Made by a program: the position numbers and the translations under genes
Notes under the pieces: model-generated
Told to the model about the DNA's origin: nothing
Seen by the model: only the letters and a program-made list of their open reading frames with translations
Databases searched by the model: none
From: Lawsonibacter sp900766145
GTDB lineage: Bacteria; Bacillota; Clostridia; Oscillospirales; Oscillospiraceae
NCBI RefSeq assembly: GCF_030372275.1
Contig: NZ_JAUDDJ010000004.1
Strand: one strand, 5' to 3'
Length of the DNA stretch: 64,000 nucleotides
Part shown: positions 49,861-58,436 of the stretch, piece by piece
Position numbering within the stretch: the stretch's first letter is position 1
How the letters are laid out: each line of letters begins with the position of its first letter

Positions 49861-51153
49861 TTATCCCAGTTCTCCAGTGAGCTGGCTGCCCTCTCGGCCG
49901 GTGAGGCGCACCAGGCGCAGCTGGTTGTGGAGGGGCTCCGAGCTGCTTACCCCCACCTGACAGTAGCGGGTGGTGTGGCCCAGCCACACGCCGTCCCGCT
50001 CCTCCTCAAAGAGAACGGGGAGCGTCTCCCCTACAAAGGAATCCAGGTAGGCATACTCCATATCCCGGGCGATCTGGGCGGCCCGGTGGGCCCGCTCCTC
50101 CTTCACCGCGTTGGGCACCTGGCCGGGCATCTTGGCGGCGGGGGTGCCAGGACGGCGGGAGTAGGGGAAGATGTGCATGGCGGCAAAACCGCACTTCTGG
50201 ATAAAGTCCAGGGTCTGGACGAACTCCTCTTCCGTCTCGCCGGGGAAGCCTACAATGAGGTCCGTGGTGATGGCGGGGCGGTCGTAGACGCCTCGGAGGA
50301 ATTGAACGCTCTCATAATACCGCTTGGAATCGTATTTCCGGTTCATCCGCTGCAAAACCGTGTCACAGCCCGACTGCATGGACAGGTGGAAGTGGGGACA
50401 CAGGTTCTCCAGGGCGGCACAGCGGCGGCAGAAGTCCTCGGTAATGGTGCGGGGCTCCAGAGAGCCCAAACGTACCCGGATGTGGGCGGGCACTGCCTTG
50501 CAGATGGCCTCCACTGCGTCGATGAGGGTGGGCTTGCCCTCCAGGTCCTGCCCCCAGGAGGAGATCTCAATGCCGGTGAGGACGATCTCCTGATAGCCCG
50601 ACTCCACCAGAGCTTTGGCCTGGGCGGCACAGTCGGCCGCGGGCAGGGAGCGGATGCGGCCACGGGCATAGGGGATGATGCAGTAGGAGCAGAAGTTGAC
50701 GCAGCCGTCCTCAATTTTCAGCATGGCCCGGGTGCGGCCCTCCAGCCCTCCGGCGGGTAGATTTTCAAAGGTGCGGCGCTGGAAGGGGTCGTCCAGAGCA
50801 GTGATGCTCTTGTGCTGCTGCCAGGTCTGCTCCAACAGATCCACAAAGCCGGTGCGATCTCCCGTGCCGGAGACCAGATCCACCTCCAGCTTGTCCATAT
50901 CGTCGGGGTGGGTCTGGGAATAACAGCCGCACACCGCCAAAATGGCGTCCGGTGCGGTCTTTCGTGCCCGGCGGATCACCTGCCGGGATTTTTTGTCGCT
51001 GACCGCCGTTACCGAGCAGGTGTTGATCACGTAGGCGTCGGCTTCCCCATCAAAGGGGACCAGAGTGTGGCCCCGCTGGGTGACCAGCTGCTCCAGAGCC
51101 TGGGTCTCGTACTGATTTACTTTGCACCCTAGGGTGTAAAAGGCAATTCTCAT
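49861..51153 (-). CDS. mtaB: tRNA N6-threonylcarbamoyladenosine methylthiotransferase MtaB
   Basis: A 430-residue radical SAM enzyme adding a methylthio group to t6A37 of ANN-decoding tRNAs. The N-terminal MTTase domain (MRIAFYTLGCKVNQYE) carries cluster-binding Cys; the radical SAM motif is CVNFCSYCIIPYARGRIRS near 150; a TRAM domain closes it. MRIAFYTLGCKVNQYET and VNTCSVTAVSDKKSRQ place it in the MtaB branch rather than MiaB or RimO. It overlaps the AAA+ gene upstream by 4 bp. Confidence 0.95.
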   Translation of the reverse strand: MRIAFYTLGCKVNQYETQALEQLVTQRGHTLVPFDGEADAYVINTCSVTAVSDKKSRQVIRRARKTAPDAILAVCGCYSQTHPDDMDKLEVDLVSGTGDRTGFVDLLEQTWQQHKSITALDDPFQRRTFENLPAGGLEGRTRAMLKIEDGCVNFCSYCIIPYARGRIRSLPAADCAAQAKALVESGYQEIVLTGIEISSWGQDLEGKPTLIDAVEAICKAVPAHIRVRLGSLEPRTITEDFCRRCAALENLCPHFHLSMQSGCDTVLQRMNRKYDSKRYYESVQFLRGVYDRPAITTDLIVGFPGETEEEFVQTLDFIQKCGFAAMHIFPYSRRPGTPAAKMPGQVPNAVKEERAHRAAQIARDMEYAYLDSFVGETLPVLFEEERDGVWLGHTTRYCQVGVSSSEPLHNQLRLVRLTGREGSQLTGELG

Positions 51154-52592
51154 GTTGTTTCGTCTTCGCTCTCTTTCAGATCTTCGGGGAGCAGTTCCAT
51201 CAGCTGCTCCCGGGTGGGGGCATCCAATTTGGCTACCCGGTCGGACTGGCGGGAGACCGCCTTTTCAAACAGGTTGCGCACGTCCCGGGCGTTGCCGAAG
51301 TTCTCGTCCCGCTCTTGATACAGGGTTTCCAGGTCCTCCTTGGCCCATTGGGCGGCCTCGGGGGAGAGGGTGTAGCCGTTTTTCTTACACATGGACTCCA
51401 GAATGGAGAAGAGCTGGCCGCCGTCGTAGTCGGCAAAGTAGAAGTATTTGTTGAAGCGGGACTCCAGGCCGGGATTGGCGTGGATAAATCGTTCCATCAG
51501 CTCGGAGTAGCCCGCCACAATGACGATGAGGTCCTTGCGGTGGTCCTCCATGTTTTTCAGCAGCACCTCAATGGCCTCGTGGCCGAAGTCGTTGGGGCTG
51601 TCCTGGTTGACCAGGGCATAGGCCTCGTCGATGAAGAGCACCCCGCCGATGGCCTTCTGAATGACCTCCTGGGTCTTGATGGCGGTCTGGCCCACAAAGC
51701 CAGCCACTAGGCCGGAGCGGTCCACCTCCACCAGCTGGCCCTTGGGCAGTACCCCCATGCTGCGGTAGATCTTGGCCAGCAGCCGGGCCACGGTGGTCTT
51801 GCCAGTGCCCGGATTGCCCAAAAAGACCAGATGGAGGGACATGGGGGGGACAGGCAGCCCCGCCTCCTGGCGCAGCTTGCGCACCTTCACCAGGTTAATA
51901 AGGCTCTTTACGTCCTTTTTTACCTGGTCCAGGCCGCACAGGCTGTCCAGGTCTTCCAGCAGCTCCTCCAGGGAGGGCTGGGGCTCTTCCTCCTGGGCCA
52001 GTTCTTCCGGAGCGGGCTCCTGCTCTGTCGCTTGGGGGGCGGCGGGCTGAGGCGCGCCGGGGTGGGGTTTCGTAATAAATTCATCCGCTTTCAGGGGCGG
52101 GCGGTCGCCGGACAGGCCGTCCTTGGTGCACAGGGCCAGAAGGGAATCGGCGCAGGCGTTGACAAAACCGGCCTCCGACTCGCTGACCACATCGTCCACC
52201 GCCGCAAACAGCAGTAAAATCAGGGTGAACTGATCCACAAAGCGGCGGGACAGAGTGGTGCCTTTGCGCTGGTCATAGTCCCGGAGAGACTGGAAAAAGG
52301 CGGGGGGCTGGAAGAGGTCGTAGCCCGCCACGCCGGTGGCCACCTCCCAGTACAGAGCTGAGGGGGAGGCGTTGGTGCCGGAGTAGATAGCGTTATAAAA
52401 CTCCACGTGCCGGGGGGTAATCTCCGTGGCATTGTCCGCCTGCCACACACCCAGAGCGCAGGCGCGGAAGTAGTCGTCGGCCTGGCGGCCAAACTCCATG
52501 CGCAGGGTGGGATCGGGAATCCATTTTCGGTATGCGCTCACTGCCTCGTCGTATTGCTTGTGAGCCTGGGCTGGGGTCAGGGTGCCTCTCAC
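51150..52592 (-). CDS. AAA+ ATPase, CbxX/CfqX (SpoVK-like) family
   Basis: A 480-residue protein with an N-terminal helical region (1-205) of unknown role and an AAA+ domain of the CbxX/SpoVK type. Walker A is FLGNPGTGKTTVARL near 258, Walker B GVLFIDEAYAL near 320, and sensor/arginine-finger parts ANPGLESRFNKYF and GNARDVRNLFE follow. Members act as activases or spore-related unfoldases; the target here is unknown. The GTG at 52592 has GGAGG 9 bp upstream; the longer reading to 52700 runs through the promoter. It is coupled to mtaB. Confidence 0.88.
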   Translation of the reverse strand: MRGTLTPAQAHKQYDEAVSAYRKWIPDPTLRMEFGRQADDYFRACALGVWQADNATEITPRHVEFYNAIYSGTNASPSALYWEVATGVAGYDLFQPPAFFQSLRDYDQRKGTTLSRRFVDQFTLILLLFAAVDDVVSESEAGFVNACADSLLALCTKDGLSGDRPPLKADEFITKPHPGAPQPAAPQATEQEPAPEELAQEEEPQPSLEELLEDLDSLCGLDQVKKDVKSLINLVKVRKLRQEAGLPVPPMSLHLVFLGNPGTGKTTVARLLAKIYRSMGVLPKGQLVEVDRSGLVAGFVGQTAIKTQEVIQKAIGGVLFIDEAYALVNQDSPNDFGHEAIEVLLKNMEDHRKDLIVIVAGYSELMERFIHANPGLESRFNKYFYFADYDGGQLFSILESMCKKNGYTLSPEAAQWAKEDLETLYQERDENFGNARDVRNLFEKAVSRQSDRVAKLDAPTREQLMELLPEDLKESEDETT

Positions 52593-52664
52593 GGCTTGGT
52601 TCCTCCCTCCGGCTTTGTCCGGTGGACAAAGGGATCGTATTGCGCGCCGGGGCCCGGCGCGGGT

Positions 52665-52700
52665 CAGGTTCATTATAAAAGAAAGGATGAACCTGGTCAA
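52665..52700 (-). promoter_or_regulatory. Promoter of the AAA+-mtaB operon within an inverted repeat
   Basis: TTGACC (52695-52700) and TATAAT (52672-52677), spaced 17. A perfect 9-bp inverted repeat, CAGGTTCAT (52665-52673) and ATGAACCTG (52687-52695), covers the whole promoter with 13 bp between arms. It is a strong candidate operator for an unidentified repressor. Confidence 0.7.
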
Positions 52701-52769
52701 GAAGTGGGGGTCGTTTCTGAGGATGTTTACATAATTTCGCCAAAAAACGGCCTAAAGTCTATTTTTTCG

Positions 52770-52798
52770 TTGACGGCGTGGTTAATTCCTTGTAAAAT
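52770..52798 (+). promoter_or_regulatory. Promoter of the zinc-ribbon/SH3 gene
   Basis: TTGACG (52770-52775) and TAAAAT (52793-52798), 17-bp spacing; GGAGG lies near 52842 before the ATG at 52858. Confidence 0.75.
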
Positions 52799-52857
52799 AA
52801 ACACTGAGACTACATGCACTGTGGTCATCCTTTTTCAATGATGGAGGTTATCCGTCC

Positions 52858-53736
52858 ATGGCTGCGAAAAAAGCACCCCCCCGTCGGAACACCGATGTGA
52901 TCCGATGTGAAAAATGTGGCGAAGAGTATTCCGTCACCTATAAACGTTGTCCCTTCTGTGATGAACGGCCCAGCCGCAGCTCCTCCGCCCCAGGCGGAAA
53001 GCGAGCCAGTGCCGGCGGTCCCAACCCCCTCCAGGTGGGTGGTTTGATCATTACCCTGGTTTTGATCATTGCCGCGGCGGCCATTGTCTTTAAGTATGTC
53101 TCCCCCATGCTGTTTGGGGATAAGGCGGGGAATTCCTCCGTCTCTACCAGCCAGACGGACAATCAGTCCGGTCAGGGCAGCGGAGATAGCTCTCAGCCCC
53201 AGGTGCCCGTCAACAGCCTGACCCTCAGCCGTACCGAGTGTGCGCTGACCGCTGGGGAGAAGTATCAGATCGTTGCCACCACCGATCCAGAAAATGTGAA
53301 GGTGACCTGGAGCAGCAGTGATACCTCCATTGCCACGGTGGACGAGTACGGCAATGTGACCAACGTGTATACCGGCAGCGATGCGGCTACGGTTACCATT
53401 ACCGCCACCGCGGGAGACAAGACCGCTTCCTGTGCGGTGGAGTGCACCGGCGACGGTACCGGCACCGGTACCACCACCGATCCCGGCACCACGACGCCCT
53501 CCGGCGGCCAGAGCCTGGCCCCCAACACGGAGGCTGTGATCACCGGCGCCACCGGCGGCCTGAATATCCGCTCCGGCCCGGGTACCGAGTATGAGACCAA
53601 GGCCAGCACCGAGGACGGTGCCACCGTCACCGTTCTGGAGGATGCTGGAAACGGCTGGACCAAGATCAAGTATGCCACCGGCGGCGGCAACTACGACGAA
53701 GGCTATGTGATGACCAGCTATCTGAAAGCGAAGTAA
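52858..53736 (+). CDS. Membrane protein with zinc ribbon, Big2 Ig-like and SH3 domains
   Basis: A 292-residue bitopic protein. Cytoplasmic zinc ribbon: C17, C20, C31 and C34 (CEKC and CPFC). One membrane segment lies at about 60-83. Outside, a Ser/Gln/Asn-rich linker leads to a Big2-type Ig fold (SLTLSRTECALTAGEKYQIVA, then VTWSSSDTSIATVDEYGNVT) at 115-200, a Thr/Gly repeat linker, and an SH3b domain (GLNIRSGPGTEYETKAS to YVMTSYLKAK) at 228-292. The external domains suggest peptidoglycan binding, the ribbon an inside partner. No known function. Confidence 0.85.
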   Translation: MAAKKAPPRRNTDVIRCEKCGEEYSVTYKRCPFCDERPSRSSSAPGGKRASAGGPNPLQVGGLIITLVLIIAAAAIVFKYVSPMLFGDKAGNSSVSTSQTDNQSGQGSGDSSQPQVPVNSLTLSRTECALTAGEKYQIVATTDPENVKVTWSSSDTSIATVDEYGNVTNVYTGSDAATVTITATAGDKTASCAVECTGDGTGTGTTTDPGTTTPSGGQSLAPNTEAVITGATGGLNIRSGPGTEYETKASTEDGATVTVLEDAGNGWTKIKYATGGGNYDEGYVMTSYLKAK

Positions 53737-53751
53737 AGATTTGATACCATG

Positions 53752-53790
53752 AAGGCCCCCGAAGCCCTGGCTTCGGGGGCCTTTGATTTC
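53752..53790 (+). terminator. Terminator after the zinc-ribbon/SH3 gene
   Basis: A 14-bp stem (AAGGCCCCCGAAGCC with its complement) around CTGG-type loop, ending CTTTGATTTCC. Confidence 0.85.
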
Positions 53791-53868
53791 CCCACCATCG
53801 TCTTGCTTTTCCGAGGGGTTTGGGGTATCATATTTTCTATTGAGAATACCACGAAGGAGGTTTTCGTG

Positions 53869-55791
53869 ATGCGAGATGGATTTATTAAGGTAGCCGCTGG
53901 GACCCCGAAAATTAAAGTGGCCGACTGCCGGTATAACGCAGAGCAGATTTTTACTCTGATGCGGGAGGCAGACAAGCAGGGGGTCAAGGTGCTGTGCCTG
54001 CCCGAGCTGTGTCTCACTGGATATACCTGCGGCGATCTGTTTTTGCATGATACGCTGCTCAAGGGAGCGGAAGAGGGACTTCAGACCATTCTGGAGGCCA
54101 CCCGCAATTTGGAGGTCGTCACTGCGGTGGGCCTGCCGGTGCGGGCTCAGTACGACAACAAACTGTATAACTGTGCCGCTCTGATCCAGAAGGGAGAGAT
54201 TCTGGGACTGGTACCTAAGATCCATATCCCCAACTATGGGGAGTTCTACGAGGCCCGGTGGTTTGCCAGCGGCGCTGGGGTAGACACCACAGTGACCCTG
54301 TGCGGCCAGCAGGTGAGTATGAGCACCAACGAGACCCTTGCCTGCCAGGAGATGCCAAACCTGATCATTGGTGTGGAGATCTGTGAGGACTTGTGGGCTC
54401 CCGAGCCCCCCTCCGCCGGGCTGGCCCGCAGCGGAGCTACCCTGATTCTGAATCTGTCTGCCTCCAATGAGACGGTGGGCAAGGCCTCCTACCGGCGCCA
54501 GCTGGTCACCGGCCAGAGCGGACGGCAGGTATGCGGCTATGTGTATGCCGACGCGGGCGAGGGCGAGTCCACCACCGACCTGGTCTTTGCCGGTCACAAC
54601 ATGATCGCGGAAAACGGCGCCCTGCTGGCCGAGCGGCGCTTTGCCAACGGCCTGACCATCAGCGAAATCGATGTGGACCGCCTTGCCTACGAGCGGCGGC
54701 GGATGACCTCCTTTACGCCCGACCCGGACAAGGAGTACTGGCGCGGCCAGTTCTCCCTCACAGTGGAGGAGACCCGGCTGACCCGCTTTGTCTCTCCCAG
54801 CCCCTTTGTGCCCCAGGACGAGGGCGACCGGGCCGAGCGGTGCAATGAGATCCTGTGCATTGCCGCCCTGGGTCTGAAAAAGCGCCTGGAGCACACCCAC
54901 GCCAAGACGGCGGTGGTGGGCCTGTCCGGCGGCCTGGATTCCACCCTGGCGGTGCTCATCACCGCGGTGGCCATGCAGATGCTAGACCGTCCGGCCAGCG
55001 ACATCATTGCGGTGACCATGCCCTGCTTCGGCACCACCGACCGCACCAAGTCCAACGCCGTGCTGCTGGCCGAGCGGCTGGGCTGCACCCTGCGCACTAT
55101 CGACATCGGCAACGCGGTGAAGGTCCACTTCAAGGACATCGGCCAGAGCATGGAGGACCACAGTGTCACCTTTGAGAACGGCCAGGCCCGGGAGCGCACC
55201 CAGGTGCTTATGGATATTGCAAACCAGACCGGCGGTCTGGTCATCGGCACTGGCGACCTGAGCGAGCTGGCTCTGGGCTGGTGTACCTACAACGGCGACC
55301 ACATGAGCAACTATGCCGTCAACGCTGGCATCCCCAAGACTCTGGTGCGCCATCTGGTGTCCTTCATCTCTGACGACAAGGCCCAGGAGGACCGGCAGCT
55401 GTCCGACGTGCTCAGCGATATCCTGGATACTCCTGTCTCTCCCGAACTGCTGCCCGCCATTGAGGGCAAGATCAGCCAGAAAACGGAGGACCTGGTGGGC
55501 CCCTATGAGCTGCACGACTTCTTCCTCTACCACATCCTTCGCTGGGGGTTCCCGCCCAAGAAGGTGTTCCGTCTGGCCCTGTATGCCCTGGGAGGCCAGT
55601 ATGACCGGGCCACCATTTTGAAGTGGCTCAAGAACTTCTACCGCCGCTTCTTCTCTCAGCAGTTCAAGCGCTCCTGCCTCAGCGACGGACCCAAGGTGGG
55701 CTCTGTGGCCCTCAGTCCCCGGGGCGACTGGAGAATGCCTTCGGATGCTGTGGCCGCTTTGTGGCTGGACGAGCTGGAGGGGCTGGAATAA
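53869..55791 (+). CDS. nadE: Glutamine-dependent NAD+ synthetase
   Basis: Amidates nicotinate adenine dinucleotide to NAD+ using ammonia from glutamine. The 640-residue protein has an N-terminal nitrilase-type glutaminase (Glu in CLPELCLTGYT near 47, Lys in PKIHIPNYGEFYE near 114, Cys in GVEICEDLW near 170) and a C-terminal synthetase with the ATP loop GLSGGLDSTLA near 351 and GTGDLSELALGWCTYNGDHMS near 462. AAGGAGG lies 8 bp before the ATG at 53869. Confidence 0.96.
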   Translation: MRDGFIKVAAGTPKIKVADCRYNAEQIFTLMREADKQGVKVLCLPELCLTGYTCGDLFLHDTLLKGAEEGLQTILEATRNLEVVTAVGLPVRAQYDNKLYNCAALIQKGEILGLVPKIHIPNYGEFYEARWFASGAGVDTTVTLCGQQVSMSTNETLACQEMPNLIIGVEICEDLWAPEPPSAGLARSGATLILNLSASNETVGKASYRRQLVTGQSGRQVCGYVYADAGEGESTTDLVFAGHNMIAENGALLAERRFANGLTISEIDVDRLAYERRRMTSFTPDPDKEYWRGQFSLTVEETRLTRFVSPSPFVPQDEGDRAERCNEILCIAALGLKKRLEHTHAKTAVVGLSGGLDSTLAVLITAVAMQMLDRPASDIIAVTMPCFGTTDRTKSNAVLLAERLGCTLRTIDIGNAVKVHFKDIGQSMEDHSVTFENGQARERTQVLMDIANQTGGLVIGTGDLSELALGWCTYNGDHMSNYAVNAGIPKTLVRHLVSFISDDKAQEDRQLSDVLSDILDTPVSPELLPAIEGKISQKTEDLVGPYELHDFFLYHILRWGFPPKKVFRLALYALGGQYDRATILKWLKNFYRRFFSQQFKRSCLSDGPKVGSVALSPRGDWRMPSDAVAALWLDELEGLE

Positions 55792-55833
55792 GCACAGAGA
55801 GAGTGGGAAATGATCTTCTTGGGAGGCGTTTGA

Positions 55834-56448
55834 TTGAATATCTATCTGGATCTGTTTTTGACCTTTGCAAAGATCGGTGTGTGTACCTTTGGCGGCGGCT
55901 ATGCCATGCTGCCCATCCTCCAGCGGGAGGTGGTGGAAAAGAAAGGTTGGGCCACGGAAGAGGAGCTCACCGACTACTTTGCCATCGGCCAGTGTACCCC
56001 CGGCATCATCGCGGTGAACACCGCTACCTTTATTGGACACAAGTATAAGGGAATTTGGGGCGGTATTTTGGCCACCCTGGGAGTGGTTTTCCCGTCCCTG
56101 ATCATCATTACTCTTATCGCGGCATTTCTTCAGAACTTTGCCTCTTATCCTGTGGTGGCCCACGCTCTGGCGGGAATCAACGCCGCGGTGGTGGCCCTGA
56201 TTGCAGCCAGTGTGTTCAAGCTGGGGAAGAGCACCTTGAAAGGAAAGGTTGCACCGTGGATTTTCCTTGGCGTACTGGTGTTGGCCCAGGGCGGAGGGCT
56301 GATCAGCGATTCTCTGGCCCTGACCGGCATGGTGGCAAGCATTGTCTCCACCATCACTTCCCCGGCAGTGCTGGTGGTACTCTCCGGCGTGCTGGGCTGG
56401 TTCCTCCTCTATCCCCGCAAAGAGGGTAAGGGAGGTGAGAAGGCATGA
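55834..56448 (+). CDS. Chromate transporter (CHR) family, first half-protein
   Basis: A 204-residue CHR-domain membrane protein with about six segments. FLTFAKIGVCTFGGGYAMLPILQREVVEKKGW at the N-terminus and YFAIGQCTPGIIAVNTATFIGHKYKG near 48-75 are typical, read in pieces. A TTG start follows GGGAGG. Short CHR proteins occur as adjacent pairs forming one transporter; chromate is the reference substrate, but the real one in gut anaerobes is unknown. Overlaps the second half by 4 bp. Confidence 0.88.
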   Translation: MNIYLDLFLTFAKIGVCTFGGGYAMLPILQREVVEKKGWATEEELTDYFAIGQCTPGIIAVNTATFIGHKYKGIWGGILATLGVVFPSLIIITLIAAFLQNFASYPVVAHALAGINAAVVALIAASVFKLGKSTLKGKVAPWIFLGVLVLAQGGGLISDSLALTGMVASIVSTITSPAVLVVLSGVLGWFLLYPRKEGKGGEKA

Positions 56449-57014
56449 TGGTTTTGATTCGTCTGTTTTATGAGTTTTTCAAAACCGGACTCTTCTCGGT
56501 AGGCGGCGGTATGGCCACCATCCCCTTCCTTCAGCACATGGGAGAGACCACAGGGTGGTTCACCAACGGAGACCTGACTACCATGATTGCCGTCTCCGAG
56601 TCCACCCCCGGCCCTATGGGTGTCAATATGGCCACCTATGTGGGATTTGAAATTGCCGGCATTCCCGGTGCGGTGATCGCCACCCTGGGGCTCATTACCC
56701 CCTCCATCATCGTGATTTTGATTATCGCCGGCTTTTTGCAGAAATTCCGCCACAGCAAGGGGGTAGAGGCCACCTTCTCCGGCCTGCGTCCTGCCTCCAC
56801 CGCGCTGATCGCCTCGGCAGGGCTGAGTGTGGCTTGGTCGGTCTTTACCGTTACCAACCAGCTGGCGCCGGACAGCTTTCCGGCGATTCGCTGGCGGGCG
56901 GTTCTGCTGGCGGCTGCGGTGTTCGTGTGTATGAAGTGGACCCCGCTGAAGAAGCTGCACCCCATTTTGTTCATTGCCGCCGCTGCGGTGGTGGGCATCG
57001 TGTTCCAATTCTAA
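56445..57014 (+). CDS. Chromate transporter (CHR) family, second half-protein
   Basis: A 189-residue CHR-domain protein homologous to the preceding one: LFYEFFKTGLFSVGGGMATIPFL and AVSESTPGPMGVNMATYVG match its FGGGYAMLPIL and GQCTPGIIAVNTATFIG motifs. The two should insert with opposite topology and act together. A strong hairpin terminator follows. Confidence 0.88.
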   Translation: MMVLIRLFYEFFKTGLFSVGGGMATIPFLQHMGETTGWFTNGDLTTMIAVSESTPGPMGVNMATYVGFEIAGIPGAVIATLGLITPSIIVILIIAGFLQKFRHSKGVEATFSGLRPASTALIASAGLSVAWSVFTVTNQLAPDSFPAIRWRAVLLAAAVFVCMKWTPLKKLHPILFIAAAAVVGIVFQF

Positions 57015-57047
57015 AACAAGAGCGGAACCTGTGTTTGATTTTCTCAT

Positions 57048-57085
57048 AAAAACGCCCCGGCGCATTGCGCCGGGGCGTTTCCTGT
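57048..57085. terminator. Bidirectional terminator between CHR pair and antiporter
   Basis: A near-perfect palindrome with arm AAACGCCCCGGCGCA (57050-57080), T-rich on the plus side and followed by AAAAT-type sequence on the other. Confidence 0.88.
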
Positions 57086-57086
57086 T

Positions 57087-58277
57087 TTATTCGGGCGGAC
57101 GCTGGGTCAGCAGTTTGGAGTAGCTGCGGTCGATGGCCAGAGCGCCCAGAGGGGCGGTGACTAGGATGGCAATGACCGCCACGGTGAGCACGATCTGCCC
57201 GCAGCCCAAACCCATGGCCAGAGGCACGCCGCCGATGGCGGCCTGGACCGTGGCCTTAGGCAGGTAACCCAGCACACAGAAGAGTTTTTCTTTCCCGCTG
57301 AAATGGGCGCCGCTGACGCACACCAGAACGCCCACGGCCCGGAAGCACAGGGCTCCCAGGACAGCCAGAATGGCCATTACCCCGGCGCTTAGGGCGTAGC
57401 GCAGATCCACGGCCGCGCCCACCAGCACGAACAGAGCCACCTCAGCGGCCACCCACAGCTTGGAGAATTTCAGGCTCAATCGCTGGGCCACCACCGTGCG
57501 CCACTTCTGAAGGCCCACTCCGGCACCCATCACTGCCAGCAGGCCGGAGAAGGGGAAGATCCCCTCCAAAGCGTCCTCGGCTGCCACCAGCAGGAAGGCC
57601 AGGGACAGCAGAATTACCACCTTCACCGAGTCCCGCATGTGGACACGGCCAAACCATTGGGCCAGCAGCCAGCCCAGCAGCAGTCCGGCCGCTACGCCGG
57701 TGAGAATGGAGGCGGGGATGCCCAGTACCGCTCCTGCGGTCAGTCCGGTCCCGCCGGAGGCCAGCCCGGTGAAGGCGGTGAACATGACGATGACAAACAC
57801 GTCGTCCACTGAGGCCCCCGCCAGAATGAGCTGAGGGATGCCCCGGTCCATACCCCAGCCCTCTTCGCTTAGCCGGATCATCCGGGGCACGATCACCGCC
57901 GGGGACACCGCCCCCACCACAGCGCCCATGATGGCGGCGTCCAGGGTGGATACGCCCAGCAGCCGGGGAGCCAGCAGGGTCATGCCTAAAATCTCAAAGC
58001 AGGCAGGCACAAAGCACATGAGAACGGCCGGCCGCCCCACCCGCTTGAGCGCTGCCACATCCAGGGACAGTCCCGCCCGGGTGAGGATAATGATGAGCGC
58101 CAGCTGCCGCAGGTCCGCGGAAATGTTCAGCAGGCTGTCCGACAGCAGGTCCAGGGCATAGGGGCCCAAGATCATGCCCGCGATTAACATTCCTACCAGA
58201 GCGGGCAGATTTAACCGTTTTGCCAGTGCTCCCAGGGCCATGCCCAGCAGCAGGACCAGTCCTAAGCTTGTTAACAT
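57087..58277 (-). CDS. Cation:proton antiporter (CPA family) under fluoride riboswitch
   Basis: A 396-residue membrane protein with about twelve segments, of the monovalent cation:proton antiporter superfamily. Motifs are LVGMLIAGMILGPYALDLLS near 26-45, IIILTRAGLSLDVAALKRVG near 62-81 and AVVGAVSPAVIVPRM near 119-133. ASVDDVFVIVMFTAF near 156 would hold the ion-binding Asp pair. The ATG at 58277 follows AAAGGAAG. Its leader carries a fluoride riboswitch, so it probably helps fluoride tolerance or the related pH/ion stress; the transported ion is inference. Confidence 0.9.
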   Translation of the reverse strand: MLTSLGLVLLLGMALGALAKRLNLPALVGMLIAGMILGPYALDLLSDSLLNISADLRQLALIIILTRAGLSLDVAALKRVGRPAVLMCFVPACFEILGMTLLAPRLLGVSTLDAAIMGAVVGAVSPAVIVPRMIRLSEEGWGMDRGIPQLILAGASVDDVFVIVMFTAFTGLASGGTGLTAGAVLGIPASILTGVAAGLLLGWLLAQWFGRVHMRDSVKVVILLSLAFLLVAAEDALEGIFPFSGLLAVMGAGVGLQKWRTVVAQRLSLKFSKLWVAAEVALFVLVGAAVDLRYALSAGVMAILAVLGALCFRAVGVLVCVSGAHFSGKEKLFCVLGYLPKATVQAAIGGVPLAMGLGCGQIVLTVAVIAILVTAPLGALAIDRSYSKLLTQRPPE

Positions 58278-58303
58278 ACCAATTTCTTCCTTTCCGGGGC
58301 AGC

Positions 58304-58346
58304 AAAAAAGCTGATGCCCCTGCAAAAAATCGCAGAAGCCATCAGC
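58304..58346 (-). terminator. Expression-platform terminator of the fluoride riboswitch
   Basis: GCTGATG (58340-58346 on the left strand) pairs with CATCAGC (58310-58316), with an inner CTGC/GCAG pair, followed by six T. Its 5' arm is part of the conserved 3' strand of the aptamer, so ligand binding should prevent termination. Confidence 0.88.
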
Positions 58347-58393
58347 CTTGTGGGCGGTTTCGTCCCGAAGGACGGGGGAGACCTCATTCCCTT
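58331..58393 (-). promoter_or_regulatory. Fluoride riboswitch (crcB motif)
   Basis: On the left strand the order GGGAATGAGGTCTCCC, an extra hairpin CGTCC-TTCG-GGACG, AAACCGCCC, then GGCTGATGGCTTCTGC matches the fluoride aptamer (compare the well-studied Thermotoga aptamer: GATGAGG...CGCCC, AAACTGCCC, GGGCTGATGGCCTCTAC). The first helix, the AACYGCC pseudoknot strand and CTGATG are all present. One conserved position differs (AATGAGG for GATGAGG). The TTCG hairpin is a common optional insertion. Confidence 0.9.
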
Positions 58394-58406
58394 TATTGTG
58401 TGGGAC

Positions 58407-58436
58407 AGGATACCACATCCCTGCCCCTTTTGTCAA
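58407..58436 (-). promoter_or_regulatory. Promoter of the fluoride riboswitch-antiporter unit
   Basis: TTGACA (58431-58436) and TATCCT (58407-58412), spaced 18, with TGTGG before the -10. The -35 contains the stop codon of the AEC gene. Confidence 0.85.
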
